From Paraburkholderia nodosa (GTDB taxonomy: Bacteria; Pseudomonadota; Gammaproteobacteria; Burkholderiales; Burkholderiaceae), in assembly GCF_001718195.1 (NCBI RefSeq), contig NZ_MCNV01000017.1, forward strand, positions 1 through 64,000: a stretch of DNA of 64,000 nt. The letters are read 5' to 3'. Both the position numbers and the translations under genes were made by a program. Position 1 is the stretch's first letter. The number at the start of each line of letters is the position of its first letter. Below are positions 9,095 through 18,566 of the stretch, one piece after another. The notes under the pieces were generated by a model. That model searched no databases and was not told the origin of the DNA. It was given only the letters and a program-made list of their open reading frames with translations.

Positions 9095-10237
9095 TCAGAA
9101 CTGATGACGCAAGCCAATGCGCACATCGGCCTGGGTGGTGGTGGAAGACGGCGCGAAGCTATAGCCGATCACCGCGTCCACACCCTGCGAGGCCTTGAGC
9201 CAGTCGCCTGAGATGTACACGTCCGTGCGCTTCGAAAGCAGGTAATGCATCCCCGCCGAAAGCTGGTTCCAGTGGTGGCCGTCGAAGTGGGTGTACTGGT
9301 AGCCGCCCGCCACGCTGAATGCGGGCGTCACCTGCCAGTTCGCGCCGCCCTCGCCCACCTGCATGTGCTCGCTCTCGCCGAACGCCTTGATCTGCGTGTA
9401 CGTGAAAGCGCCCATGAGCGTGACGTCGCCGATGGCGTAGCTCGCGCCCGCGCCGAAGGTGGCCTGCTTGTCCACGGGGAACGGCGTCTCCGAGTAGAGC
9501 GAGCTAACCGCGCCGGTGGCGGGATCGACGCTCACAGTCGGCCTGCCAAAGAACGTGCGCACGCCGATCATGTTGTACGGGTCGAACGCGTAGATGCCCG
9601 ATGGGTTGTTCAGCTGCGTGTAGGCGGTGCCCATCGCGAACGGGCCGTTCTGGTACTGCGCGCCCACGCTCCAGGCGCTGCCGGTGTGAAAGTCGCCTGG
9701 CGTGTTACTGAACGAGTACATGCCGCCGAACTGGAATCCGCCGAACGTGTTCGACATGAACTTCACGGCGTTCGGCAGATGGTCGCCGTTCATGCGGTCG
9801 AAGTCGCCCTGGTTGATTGCGTAGCCGCTCGCCCACGCCGTGACGTTGTAGAGGTAGACGAACTCTTGCGTCATATCGGCCTGATTGCCGAACGTGAGCG
9901 CGCCCCAATCGTTCTGGAGTCCGACATAAGCGAGGCGACCAAAGAGTGAGCCCCCGTTGGCGATCTGTCCGTTGCCGAGGTGAAAGCCGCTCTCCAGCTG
10001 GAACACGGCCTTCAACCCGCCGCCGAGATCCTCGGTGCCCTTGAGACCCCAGCGGTTCGACTGCGCAATGCCATCGTCGAATTTCACTTGATGCGAGCCG
10101 CCCGCATTGCTCACATAGGTCACGCCCGCGTCGATGATCCCGTACAGGGTGACGCTGCTTTGGGCATGGCTCGCGGCCGAGACAGCGCTCAATGTCACCG
10201 CGATGCCGCTCAGTGCCACCGCTTTCAGTTTTCTCAT
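9095..10237 (-). CDS. Gram-negative outer-membrane porin (OmpC family)
   Basis: 380 residues with a clear signal peptide (cleavage expected after SHA at 25, mature QSSVTLYGIIDAGV). The alternating beta-strand pattern and terminal phenylalanine (IGLRHQF) are typical of 16-strand trimeric porins of Burkholderiales, which admit small hydrophilic solutes. It is transcribed divergently from betI and could carry choline or betaine across the outer membrane; that substrate is inference from location only. The 346-bp divergent gap holds a BetI-like box close to betI rather than to the porin. Confidence 0.9.
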   Translation of the reverse strand: MRKLKAVALSGIAVTLSAVSAASHAQSSVTLYGIIDAGVTYVSNAGGSHQVKFDDGIAQSNRWGLKGTEDLGGGLKAVFQLESGFHLGNGQIANGGSLFGRLAYVGLQNDWGALTFGNQADMTQEFVYLYNVTAWASGYAINQGDFDRMNGDHLPNAVKFMSNTFGGFQFGGMYSFSNTPGDFHTGSAWSVGAQYQNGPFAMGTAYTQLNNPSGIYAFDPYNMIGVRTFFGRPTVSVDPATGAVSSLYSETPFPVDKQATFGAGASYAIGDVTLMGAFTYTQIKAFGESEHMQVGEGGANWQVTPAFSVAGGYQYTHFDGHHWNQLSAGMHYLLSKRTDVYISGDWLKASQGVDAVIGYSFAPSSTTTQADVRIGLRHQF

Positions 10238-10583
10238 GGTGTCGGGTCTCTCTGGTCTGGCGATACAGGTTGTCGGGCCGCGCGGGCAACGCGTGACGCC
10301 CTGCGCGGTGGATCAAAACGTACAAGTCCAAATCTCGACCGACTTGCGCAGACACGACACGCGCTGGCGCTAACGCGACACGCCAACCAGCGAAAAACCC
10401 CTGTAAAACAGGCGCAATCCGTTATCCGGCGGGCCTCGCAGGGCGTTCCGGCGAGGCGATCATCGGTAATCCGACGCGGACTTTGTAAAATCCGCCGATC
10501 CCGCCATTTCTACGTTTTTATTGATTGAACATTCAATAAAAAATACCTAAAGTGGAAACCTCCCCGAATCGCCCGGAATCACC
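10238..10583. other. 346-bp divergent control region, porin / betI
   Basis: Promoters for both genes must lie here. The only distinct site found is the BetI-like inverted repeat at 10524-10537, in an A/T-rich patch 46 bp before betI. No gene is supported inside. Confidence 0.6.
10524..10537. promoter_or_regulatory. BetI-type operator upstream of betI
   Basis: ATTGAA-CA-TTCAAT, perfect 6-bp half-sites, 46 bp before the betI start. A near-identical box lies at 17473-17486 before choX. BetI is a TetR-family repressor released by choline; the shared ATTGAAC..TCAAT form and its place support the assignment, but binding is inferred. Confidence 0.6.
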
Positions 10584-11198
10584 ATGCCCAAGATCGGAAT
10601 GCGCGACGTGCGCCGCGCGCAACTCATCGACGCCACCTTGCAATCGATCGACCAGTCGGGTCTTTCCGGCACCACGCTCGCCACCGTGGCGCAGCACGCG
10701 AAGATTTCGACTGGCATCGTCAGTCACTATTTCGGCGGCAAGGACGGCCTGCTCGAAGCCACCATGCGCCACGTGCTGCACGACCTCTGGGAGGCCACGG
10801 TGCGGCGTCGGCTCGCCGCGAAAGACGAACCGCGTGCGCGCTTGCGCGCCATCGTCGCGGCTAATTTCGACGTCTCGCAGGTGAATGCACCCGTCATGAA
10901 GACCTGGCTCGCGTTCTGGGCAGAGAGCATGCATCAGCCCGCGCTGCGCCGGCTGCAGCGCGTCAACACGCGGCGGCTCCATTCGAACCTCTGCGCGGAG
11001 TTCGAAAAGGTGTTGCCAGGGGCCGCGGCCCGGCGCGCCGCAAGCGGACTCGCTGCGTTGATCGACGGCCTCTGGCTGCGCGGCGCGCTCACGGGCGAAC
11101 CGTTCGACACGAAGGCCGCGCTGCGCGTGGCCAACGACTACATCGACCTGCTGCTCGAAGCGCGCGCCAAGCCGCGCTCAGGCAAGTCAGGCAAATAA
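10584..11198 (+). CDS. betI: TetR-family choline-responsive repressor BetI
   Basis: 204 residues. The N-terminal TetR helix-turn-helix spans roughly residues 25-50 (TLATVAQHAKISTGIVSHYF), where the SHYFGGKDGLLEATMR stretch is characteristic of BetI. It represses the choline oxidation genes until choline is present. It is first in betI-betB-betA, with 18 bp to betB. Autoregulation is suggested by the ATTGAACATTCAAT box upstream. Confidence 0.93.
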   Translation: MPKIGMRDVRRAQLIDATLQSIDQSGLSGTTLATVAQHAKISTGIVSHYFGGKDGLLEATMRHVLHDLWEATVRRRLAAKDEPRARLRAIVAANFDVSQVNAPVMKTWLAFWAESMHQPALRRLQRVNTRRLHSNLCAEFEKVLPGAAARRAASGLAALIDGLWLRGALTGEPFDTKAALRVANDYIDLLLEARAKPRSGKSGK

Positions 11199-11216
11199 CT
11201 CGGCCCGGAGCCAACG

Positions 11217-12686
11217 ATGTCCCACTTTCCCCTGCAACGCCTCTTCATCGACGGCACCTACACCGACGCCACCAGCGGCGAAACGTTCGACACCTACGAT
11301 CCCGCCACCTGCGCCAGGCTCGCCACGGTCCAGCACGCAAGCGCCGCCGATATCGACCGCGCCGTGCAGTCGGCCCGCAACGGCCAGCGCGTCTGGGCTG
11401 CCATGACGGCCATGCAGCGCTCGCGCGTGCTGCGGCGCGCGGTCGAGTTGCTACGCGAACGCAACGACGAACTCGCGGCGCTCGAAACCAGCGACACCGG
11501 CAAGCCCATCGCCGAAACGCGCAGCGTGGACATCGTCACCGGTGCCGACGTGATCGAGTACTACGCGGGCCTCGCGCCCGCGCTCGAAGGCCAGCAAATC
11601 CCGCTGCGCGAAAGCGCGTTCGTCTACACGCGGCGCGAGCCGCTGGGCGTCACGGCGGGCATCGGCGCCTGGAACTATCCGTTGCAGATCGCCTGCTGGA
11701 AATCGGCGCCCGCGCTCGCCGCCGGCAACGCGATGATCTTCAAGCCGAGCGAGATCACGCCGCTTTCGGCCTCGAAGCTCGCCGAGATCTATATCGAGGC
11801 GGGCGTGCCGCCTGGCGTGTTCAACGTGGTCCACGGCGACGGCCGTGTGGGCGCCATGCTGAGCGTGCATCCCGGCATCGAGAAGATTTCGTTTACGGGC
11901 GGCGTCGAAACGGGCAAGAAGGTCATGGCGGCCGCGGGCGGCTCCACGCTCAAGGAAGTCACGATGGAACTGGGCGGCAAGTCGCCGCTCATCGTCTTCG
12001 AAGACGCCGACCTCGAGCGCGCCGCCGATATCGCCGTGACCGCCAACTTCTTCAGCGCGGGCCAGGTATGCACCAACGCCACGCGCGTGTTCGTCCATCA
12101 ATCGGTCATTGCCGCGTTCGAGGCTCTCGTGCTCGAGCGCGTGAAGCGCATCCGCGTGGGCAACCCCGCCGATCCCGCCACCAACTTCGGGCCGCTCGCG
12201 AGCGCCGCGCAGCTCGACAAGGTGCTCGGCTATATCGAGAGCGGCAAGCGCGAAGGCGCGCGGCTGCTCGCGGGCGGCGCGCGCCTCACGCAGGGCGACT
12301 TCGCGCGCGGCCAGTACGTGCAGCCCACCGTGTTCTCCGGTTGCCGCGACGACATGCGCATCGTGCAGGAGGAAATCTTCGGGCCGGTGATGAGCATTCT
12401 TGCCTTCGCCAACGAAGTCGAAGTGATCGCACGTGCCAACGAATCGCTTTACGGCCTGGCCGCCGGTGTCGTGACCGAAAGCCTCTCTCGGGCGCACCGC
12501 GTGATTCATCGGCTCGAAGCCGGCATCTGCTGGATCAATACCTGGGGCGAGTCGCCCGCCGAAATGCCCGTGGGCGGCTACAAGCAGTCGGGCGTGGGCC
12601 GCGAAAACGGCATCACCACGCTCGAGCACTACACGCGCATCAAATCCGTCCAGGTGGAACTGGGACCGTATCAGCCCGTTTTCTGA
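11217..12686 (+). CDS. betB: Betaine-aldehyde dehydrogenase
   Basis: 489 residues, NAD(P)-dependent aldehyde dehydrogenase turning betaine aldehyde into glycine betaine. The catalytic general base E251 (ELGGKSP) and nucleophile C285 (GQVCTNATR) are in place, and the Rossmann motif FTGGVETGKK is at about 226-235. GGAG lies ahead of the ATG. It sits 11 bp before betA. The family, length and neighbours agree on BetB rather than a general ALDH. Confidence 0.95.
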   Translation: MSHFPLQRLFIDGTYTDATSGETFDTYDPATCARLATVQHASAADIDRAVQSARNGQRVWAAMTAMQRSRVLRRAVELLRERNDELAALETSDTGKPIAETRSVDIVTGADVIEYYAGLAPALEGQQIPLRESAFVYTRREPLGVTAGIGAWNYPLQIACWKSAPALAAGNAMIFKPSEITPLSASKLAEIYIEAGVPPGVFNVVHGDGRVGAMLSVHPGIEKISFTGGVETGKKVMAAAGGSTLKEVTMELGGKSPLIVFEDADLERAADIAVTANFFSAGQVCTNATRVFVHQSVIAAFEALVLERVKRIRVGNPADPATNFGPLASAAQLDKVLGYIESGKREGARLLAGGARLTQGDFARGQYVQPTVFSGCRDDMRIVQEEIFGPVMSILAFANEVEVIARANESLYGLAAGVVTESLSRAHRVIHRLEAGICWINTWGESPAEMPVGGYKQSGVGRENGITTLEHYTRIKSVQVELGPYQPVF

Positions 12687-12697
12687 GGGAGTCCTGC

Positions 12698-14431
12698 ATG
12701 GCAGCGCAAGAGTACGACTACATCATCATCGGCGCGGGATCGGCGGGCAACGTCCTTGCCGCGCGCCTCACCGAGGACCGCGACGCGACGGTGCTGCTGC
12801 TCGAAGCGGGCGGCCCCGACTACCGCTTCGATTTCCGCACGCAGATGCCCGCGGCGCTCGCCTACCCGTTGCAAGGCCGCCGCTACAACTGGGCCTACGA
12901 GACCGATCCCGAGCCGCACATGAACAACCGGCGCATGGAATGCGGGCGCGGCAAGGGCCTGGGCGGATCGTCGCTCATCAACGGCATGTGCTATATCCGC
13001 GGCAATGCGCTCGACTACGACGGCTGGGCCGAGCGCAAGGGGCTCGAGGACTGGAGCTATCTGGACTGCCTGCCCTATTTCCGCAAGGCCGAAACGCGCG
13101 ACGTCGGCGCGAACGACTATCACGGCGGCGAAGGTCCCGTGCACGTGACGACGAGCAAGCCGGGCGTGAACCCGCTCTTCGAGGCGATGATCGAGGCGGG
13201 CGTGCAGGCGGGCTATGCGCGCACCGACGACCTCAACGGCTACCGCCAGGAAGGCTTCGGGCCGATGGACCGCACCGTGACCGCAAAAGGCCGGCGCGCG
13301 AGCACCGCGCGCGGCTATCTGGATCAGGCAAAGCATCGGCCCAACATCGACATCGTCACGCACGCGGTGACGGACCGCATTCTGTTCAGCGGCAAGCGGG
13401 CATGTGGCGTCGTCTTTCTCGACGGGCCCGCGCGTGTGACCCGCTACGCGCGCCGCGAAGTGCTGCTGTGTGCGGGTGCGATCGCCTCGCCGCAGATCCT
13501 GCAGCGCTCGGGCGTCGGTCCCGGTGCATGGCTGCGGGAACTCGACATTCCCATTGTGCTCGATCTGCCGGGCGTCGGGCAGAATCTTCAGGACCACCTG
13601 GAAATGTACATGCAGTACGAGTGCAAGGAGCCCGTCTCGCTCTACCCTGCGCTCCTCATGCGCAATCGACCGGCGATTGGCCTTGAATGGATGCTGCGCG
13701 GCACCGGCATTGGCGCGAGCAATCATTTCGAGGCGGGTGGCTTCATTCGCACGCGCGACGACGATCCGTGGCCGAACCTTCAGTATCACTTCCTGCCCGT
13801 CGCGATCAACTACAACGGCAGCAATGCGATCAAGATGCACGGCTTCCAGGCGCACGTGGGCTCGATGCGCTCGCCGAGCCGCGGGCGCGTGAAGCTGCGC
13901 TCGCGCGATCCGCGCCAGCATCCGTCGATCCTCTTCAACTACATGGCCGAAGCGCTCGACTGGCGCGAGTTCCGCGACGCAATTCGCATCACGCGCGAAA
14001 TCATTGCGCAGCCCGCGCTCGACCGGTTTCGCGGACGCGAGTTGAACCCCGGCGCGGCGCTCAAGACCGACGCCGAGATCGATGCTTTCGTGCGCAACCG
14101 CGCGGAAACCGCCTATCACCCGTCGTGTTCGTGTGCGATGGGCTACGACGACATGGCGGTGGTGGACGGCGAAGGCCGCGTGCATGGACTCGACGGCCTG
14201 CGTGTCGTGGACGCGTCGATCATGCCGCGCATCACCACCGGCAACCTCAATGCGCCGACCATCATGATCGCGGAAAAGATCGCGGATCGCATCCGCGGGC
14301 GCGAGGCGCTTGCGCGATCGCATGCGCCGTATTTTGTGGCAAATGGGATGCCGGCACGGGGACCGGATTTTTCCGCGGCGGATGGCGCGTCGCGCAAGGA
14401 GAAAGTACGTGCACATAGCGTGACGCTTTAA
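12698..14431 (+). CDS. betA: Choline dehydrogenase (GMC flavoprotein)
   Basis: 577 residues, GMC oxidoreductase. The FAD dinucleotide motif GAGSAGN is at 12-18 and the catalytic histidine lies in YHPSCSCAMG near residue 473. It oxidises choline to betaine aldehyde, membrane-associated and coupled to the respiratory chain. GGGAG precedes the ATG at 12698; the longer ORF in this frame runs through betB and is not coding. The last 25 or so residues, after the NAPTIMIAEKIAD motif, are variable as usual. A terminator follows directly. Confidence 0.95.
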   Translation: MAAQEYDYIIIGAGSAGNVLAARLTEDRDATVLLLEAGGPDYRFDFRTQMPAALAYPLQGRRYNWAYETDPEPHMNNRRMECGRGKGLGGSSLINGMCYIRGNALDYDGWAERKGLEDWSYLDCLPYFRKAETRDVGANDYHGGEGPVHVTTSKPGVNPLFEAMIEAGVQAGYARTDDLNGYRQEGFGPMDRTVTAKGRRASTARGYLDQAKHRPNIDIVTHAVTDRILFSGKRACGVVFLDGPARVTRYARREVLLCAGAIASPQILQRSGVGPGAWLRELDIPIVLDLPGVGQNLQDHLEMYMQYECKEPVSLYPALLMRNRPAIGLEWMLRGTGIGASNHFEAGGFIRTRDDDPWPNLQYHFLPVAINYNGSNAIKMHGFQAHVGSMRSPSRGRVKLRSRDPRQHPSILFNYMAEALDWREFRDAIRITREIIAQPALDRFRGRELNPGAALKTDAEIDAFVRNRAETAYHPSCSCAMGYDDMAVVDGEGRVHGLDGLRVVDASIMPRITTGNLNAPTIMIAEKIADRIRGREALARSHAPYFVANGMPARGPDFSAADGASRKEKVRAHSVTL

Positions 14432-14444
14432 GCAACGCTAATGG

Positions 14445-14489
14445 GCCAGAGTCGTCGCGCAAGGAGTTGCGCAGCGACTCTGGCTTTTT
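14445..14489 (+). terminator. Rho-independent terminator after betIBA
   Basis: GCCAGAGTCG (14445-14454) pairs with CGACTCTGGC (14475-14484), with an inner GCGCAA/TTGCGC stem and GGAG loop, then TTTTT. It lies 13 bp after the betA stop. Confidence 0.85.
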
Positions 14490-14616
14490 CTTCGGGTTCA
14501 TCGAACATTCAGCGCGCGATCAGTCCTGTAAAAGGCACAGCAACAGGAAGAGCCAAAAAAAACGCGGCACCACGCGAGCACCCCGCCCGCACGATGCCGC
14601 CAACACTGAAGTCAAC

Positions 14617-16263
14617 TCAGACCGACGCGGCCAGCCAATGCGAAACGGCAATCGTCAGCGCCGCCGCAACGAGCGCGCCATAAGGCGCAAGACTCAACCA
14701 CCGGCTGCGCACCGGCACGCTCACTTCCATATCGAGCGCACTCCCCGCCGGAAACCGCCCGCGATCTTGCCAGTAATGCCGGAAAGCAAACACCGGCACG
14801 ATCAGCAGCATGGCAATGAGGCCATCGCGCAGCGTCCCCTCGCCTTGCAGATTGGCGCCCGCGCCCACGAACACGAGATTCGCATAGCCGCACAGCGCAC
14901 CGAGCGCGAGCAGCCACGTCGGGCAACGAAACGGCCGCGCCCAGGCGCTACGGTCCATGCAATGAATCCAGCCGGACTGAAGGTTCAGGAACACGAACAA
15001 CATGTAGCAGACGTTCGAGATCGACAGCACCGTCATATAGTCCGACATCGCGAGCAGGATGAGATTGAAACCGAGATCGGTCCACATCGCCGCCGTCGGC
15101 GCGCCGTGCTCGTTCACGCGCGAGAGGTAGCGCGGCAGCCAGCCGTCCACCGACGCCTGATAGAGCGTGCGCGACGAACCCATCATCGACGTCATCACGA
15201 TCAGCAAGATGGAAAGCATCAGCATCACCACCACGGCGTTGCCCACCCAGGCGCCGCCGCCCACCATCGCGGCCATCGCGGTGCCAACACCAGTGCCGTC
15301 GCCGATGCGCGGATCGAGCATCATCGCCGTACCCAGCGAGCCCTGAAACGCGAGCGGAACGAGCGTCATCACCACGAGGCAAAGCGCGCCCGACCAGAAG
15401 ATCGCCCGCGCCGTATCGCGCCGCGGGTCGCGAAACTCGCGCGTGTAGCACACCGCCGTTTCGAAGCCGTACGATGCCCATCCCGCCATGAACATCGCGC
15501 CCAGCGCCATGACCACGCCCTGCCCGTTCCACGTGCCGAACACCGCCGCGGTGAGATTGCCGTGCGCGTCGTGGCCGAGCGGCAGCAGCGGAAACAGATG
15601 CTTGGCGGGAACATCGCCCGTGACGAAGGGCACGAGCCCGACGATCAAAAGCGGCGTGAGCGATGCGATGCCGAGAATCTTCTGCGTTTTCGCGGCCTTC
15701 GAAGCGCCGCTGTGCTGAAGCCGGAACGTGATGAGCAGGAACGCCGCGGCGATCAGGAACGTCGCGTTGATGCGCAGCGTGAGACCCGGCTTGATGAAGT
15801 CCAGGTTGGCGAGCGTCCAGTGCCACTGCAGGATGGCCGCTTCGGGCGCGAACAGCGTGGCGAGCGCGTAATTCGCGGCAAGTCCGCAGCCCAGCGCCAG
15901 CATGGGCGACCACGCGAGCCAGTTGCACCACACGGAAACCGGCGCGATCATCTTGCTGTAGCGGACCCAGCCGATTGCTCCGTACACCGAGGCACCGCCC
16001 GACTTGTGCGGAAAGAGCCCTGAAATCTCGGCGTAAGTGGCGCTTTGCACGAGGCCCATCGTGATCGATGCGATCCAGATGGCCCAGGCCGGCTGGCCGA
16101 TGGTCGCGCAAACGCCGCCAATCGTGAACAGCACGCCCGCGGGCACGCCGCTCGTCACCCAGAACGCATCTTTCCATGTGAGGCCGCGCTGCAGCGCATG
16201 GCCATGACCGCCTCGTGCGGCGCTCTCCTCTGCGCCATGCGTACCGATTCCTGCTTGCTCCAT
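14617..16263 (-). CDS. APC-superfamily permease near the choline genes
   Basis: 548 residues with about 12 hydrophobic segments and the amino acid-polyamine-organocation N-terminal pattern (GLTWKDAFWVTSGVPAGVLF). The ATG at 16263 has an excellent AGGAGGAGG site. It lies downstream of choX on the same strand, with a 12-bp perfect stem-loop between the two. Placement between betA and choX suggests uptake of choline, betaine or a related amine, but the sequence alone does not fix the substrate. Alternative: an amino-acid permease unrelated to choline. Confidence 0.8.
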   Translation of the reverse strand: MEQAGIGTHGAEESAARGGHGHALQRGLTWKDAFWVTSGVPAGVLFTIGGVCATIGQPAWAIWIASITMGLVQSATYAEISGLFPHKSGGASVYGAIGWVRYSKMIAPVSVWCNWLAWSPMLALGCGLAANYALATLFAPEAAILQWHWTLANLDFIKPGLTLRINATFLIAAAFLLITFRLQHSGASKAAKTQKILGIASLTPLLIVGLVPFVTGDVPAKHLFPLLPLGHDAHGNLTAAVFGTWNGQGVVMALGAMFMAGWASYGFETAVCYTREFRDPRRDTARAIFWSGALCLVVMTLVPLAFQGSLGTAMMLDPRIGDGTGVGTAMAAMVGGGAWVGNAVVVMLMLSILLIVMTSMMGSSRTLYQASVDGWLPRYLSRVNEHGAPTAAMWTDLGFNLILLAMSDYMTVLSISNVCYMLFVFLNLQSGWIHCMDRSAWARPFRCPTWLLALGALCGYANLVFVGAGANLQGEGTLRDGLIAMLLIVPVFAFRHYWQDRGRFPAGSALDMEVSVPVRSRWLSLAPYGALVAAALTIAVSHWLAASV

Positions 16264-16328
16264 CTGCCTCCTCCTCTTTTGAACGCTAATCAACCAAAAT
16301 TGCCGCGCAAATAGGGATGTACCGCAGG

Positions 16329-16356
16329 GTTGTCCGCGGCTTTCGCCGCGGACAAC
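16329..16356. terminator. Perfect 12-bp hairpin between choX and the APC permease
   Basis: GTTGTCCGCGGC (16329-16340), loop TTTC, GCCGCGGACAAC (16345-16356), starting 6 bp after the choX stop (minus strand). There is no T-tract on the minus strand, so it may be a partial terminator or an mRNA-stabilising stem that leaves more binding protein than permease. Confidence 0.5.
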
Positions 16357-16362
16357 GGCACG

Positions 16363-17313
16363 TCAGTGCACGCCCAGCGAGGCGCGCACGGCAGGCAGGC
16401 CCGGCTTGCCGTCGAGCGTGGTCACGCCGGCGAGCCAGTTGTCGAGCACCTGCGGGTTGCTGCGCAACCAGTCGGCGGCGGCCTTGTTGGGGTCCTCCTT
16501 GTTGGCGATCGGCACCATCAAATGGTTCTCGATGGCGGTCGTGAACTGCAGGTTGGAGACGAACTTCGCCACGTTCGGGCAGCGCGCGGCATAGTCGGGC
16601 GGTTCCGCGGTCAGCACGCGCGCCGCGCCGTAGTCAGGCCCGAACACCGCGTCGCCGCCCGAGAGATAGTCGATCTTCATCTGCACGTTCATGGGATGCG
16701 GCTCCCAGCCGAGGAACACGATCCATTGCTTCTCGCGCACGGCGCGGTTCACCTGCACGAGCATCCCCGCCTCGCTCGATTCGACGAGCTTGAATTTGCC
16801 GAGGCCGTACTGGTTCGCGCCGATCATCTTCTGGATCAGCGCATTGCCGTCGTTGCCGGGTTCGATGCCGTAGATGCGTCCTTGCAGTTTGTCCGCGTAC
16901 TTCGCGATGTCCTGAAACGATTTGAGGCCGCCCTGGTAGACGTAATCGGGAACGGCAAGCGTGTATTTCGCGCCCGTGAGATTGGGCGTCGAGAGCACCT
17001 TGATCGAACCCGACTTCGTGAACGGCTCGATGATGGGGTCCATGGTCGGCGACCAGTAGCCGAGGAACACGTCGATCTGCTTGCTCTTGAGCCCTGCGAA
17101 CGTGATCGGCACAGAGGCGATGGTCTTGGTCGGCGCATAGCCGAGCGCGCCGAGGATCGTCGACGCCACGCCCGTCGTCGCCGCGATATCGGTCCAGCCC
17201 ACGTCGGCAAAGCGAACGTCCTTGCACGCGGTCGGATCGGCCGCGTAGGCGCTGGTGCAGAGAATGGCGGCGCACGCGAGCGCGCCTGTCTTAAGCAGGG
17301 GGAATCGGTACAT
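16363..17313 (-). CDS. choX: Choline ABC transporter periplasmic binding protein
   Basis: 316 residues with a signal peptide (MYRFPLLKTGALACAAIL, cleavage about residue 24). The mature protein is an OpuAC-type quaternary-ammonium binding protein close to ChoX, with motifs such as DVGWTDIAATTG and VFLGYWSPTMDP. The ATG at 17313 is preferred to 17319 because GAGGAG then sits 6-8 nt upstream. It would deliver choline to a ChoW/ChoV pair, yet no permease or ATPase gene of that type is in the window. A BetI-like box lies 160 bp upstream. Confidence 0.9.
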   Translation of the reverse strand: MYRFPLLKTGALACAAILCTSAYAADPTACKDVRFADVGWTDIAATTGVASTILGALGYAPTKTIASVPITFAGLKSKQIDVFLGYWSPTMDPIIEPFTKSGSIKVLSTPNLTGAKYTLAVPDYVYQGGLKSFQDIAKYADKLQGRIYGIEPGNDGNALIQKMIGANQYGLGKFKLVESSEAGMLVQVNRAVREKQWIVFLGWEPHPMNVQMKIDYLSGGDAVFGPDYGAARVLTAEPPDYAARCPNVAKFVSNLQFTTAIENHLMVPIANKEDPNKAAADWLRSNPQVLDNWLAGVTTLDGKPGLPAVRASLGVH

Positions 17314-17472
17314 CGTCATCTCCTCAGGAATCGAACTGCGTCGCAGGGTCATGAAGGCTCATGACACATGGTTGTCCGGCAAAAAGCCGACTAACGTAGC
17401 AATTGCGACGAGCAATTGCGCAGAAGCGACAAGCGATTCCAGCGAGTACCGATGAACAGCGACTTTAAGTTA

Positions 17473-17486
17473 ATTGAACGATCAAT
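17473..17486. promoter_or_regulatory. BetI-type operator upstream of choX
   Basis: ATTGAACGATCAAT, matching the betI box in 12 of 14 positions. On the minus strand it overlaps a possible -10 (TATATT, 17489-17484); TTGAAA at 17514-17509 is a weak -35 with a long 19-bp spacer. It lies between metR (upstream) and choX (downstream), giving choX its own choline-controlled promoter. Confidence 0.55.
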
Positions 17487-17530
17487 ATACGAACTTGTAC
17501 GACGTTCCTTTCAATTTCAAAACGTGACCA

Positions 17531-18439
17531 TCAGCCTCGCACACGGGGCTGTTGCCAGACCGGGTCGCGTGCGAATTCGACGAACGATTTCAGGTAGTCG
17601 ACCACGGCGTCGCCTTCGCGCGTGCCGAGAAAGATCTGCTTCGCGATGCCCTGCTTGCCGAGCTTCACGATCGCGAGCGGCATACGGTCTGCGTATTCCT
17701 CCGCGAGCCAGCGCGGCAACGCGGCCACGCCGCGATGGCTCGCGACCATCTGCAGCATGATGTCGGTCGTTTCGATCGTCTTGTGACGGCGTGGCGTGAT
17801 GTTCGCGGGCCGCAAAAACTGGTTGTAGATATCGAGCCGGTCGGTATCCACGGGGTACGTGATGAGCGTTTCGTCGACGAGTTGCTCGGGCTTCACGTAG
17901 CGCACGTTCGCGAGCCGATGGTCTTCCGCGACCACCAGCACCTGCTCGTAGTCGAACACCGGATCGAAACGCAGTCCGGGCCGGTTGAGCGGATCGGGCG
18001 TGACCAGCACGTCGATGTCGTAGCCGATCAACGCACCGATGCCGCCAAACTGAAAACGCTGCTTCACGTCCACGTCGACGTCGGGCCAGCGCGCCAGATA
18101 CGGCGAGACCACCTTGAGCAGCCACTGATAGCACGGGGCGCATTCCATGCCGATACGCAACGTGCCCCGCTCGCCCGCGGCGTACTGCTTCATGCGCTCT
18201 TCCGCGAGTTCGAACTGGGGCAGAAGCCGCTCGGCTAGCGAGAGCAGATATTGCCCGGCCTGCGTCAGCCGCAGGCTGCGCCCCTCGCGGTCCCAGATTT
18301 GCGTGCCGAGCTGCTGCTCGATCTTCTTGATCGTATGGCTCAGCGCCGACTGCGTGAGGAAAAGCGATTCCGCCGCTGCGGTCAGTGAGCCCTGGCGGGC
18401 GACTTCGCGGACGATGACAAGGTGAACGCGTTCGAGCAT
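17531..18439 (-). CDS. metR: LysR-type regulator of methionine synthesis, MetR
   Basis: 302 residues, LysR family. The winged HTH occupies about residues 1-60 (LTAAAESLFLTQSALSHTIK), followed by the co-inducer domain. Divergent placement 127 bp from metE is the classical metR/metE arrangement; homocysteine is the usual co-inducer. The divergent gap (18440-18566) should hold the TGAA-N5-TTCA type MetR sites, but I could not find an exact match there. Confidence 0.9.
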   Translation of the reverse strand: MLERVHLVIVREVARQGSLTAAAESLFLTQSALSHTIKKIEQQLGTQIWDREGRSLRLTQAGQYLLSLAERLLPQFELAEERMKQYAAGERGTLRIGMECAPCYQWLLKVVSPYLARWPDVDVDVKQRFQFGGIGALIGYDIDVLVTPDPLNRPGLRFDPVFDYEQVLVVAEDHRLANVRYVKPEQLVDETLITYPVDTDRLDIYNQFLRPANITPRRHKTIETTDIMLQMVASHRGVAALPRWLAEEYADRMPLAIVKLGKQGIAKQIFLGTREGDAVVDYLKSFVEFARDPVWQQPRVRG

Positions 18440-18566
18440 CAGGCGACCAGATGAAAAAAACTAATGGATGGATGAAATAATGCCATTTTTCTTCATCATC
18501 GGATACGTCTATCATCGCTGCCACTCTGGATCGTTTTCAGCACTTTCATTTCGGACGGCACCGCAC

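Noticed and set aside
18440..18566. Cobalamin riboswitch or clear MetR box before metE
   Set aside because: The leader is too short for a cobalamin riboswitch and I found no exact TGAA-N5-TTCA site.
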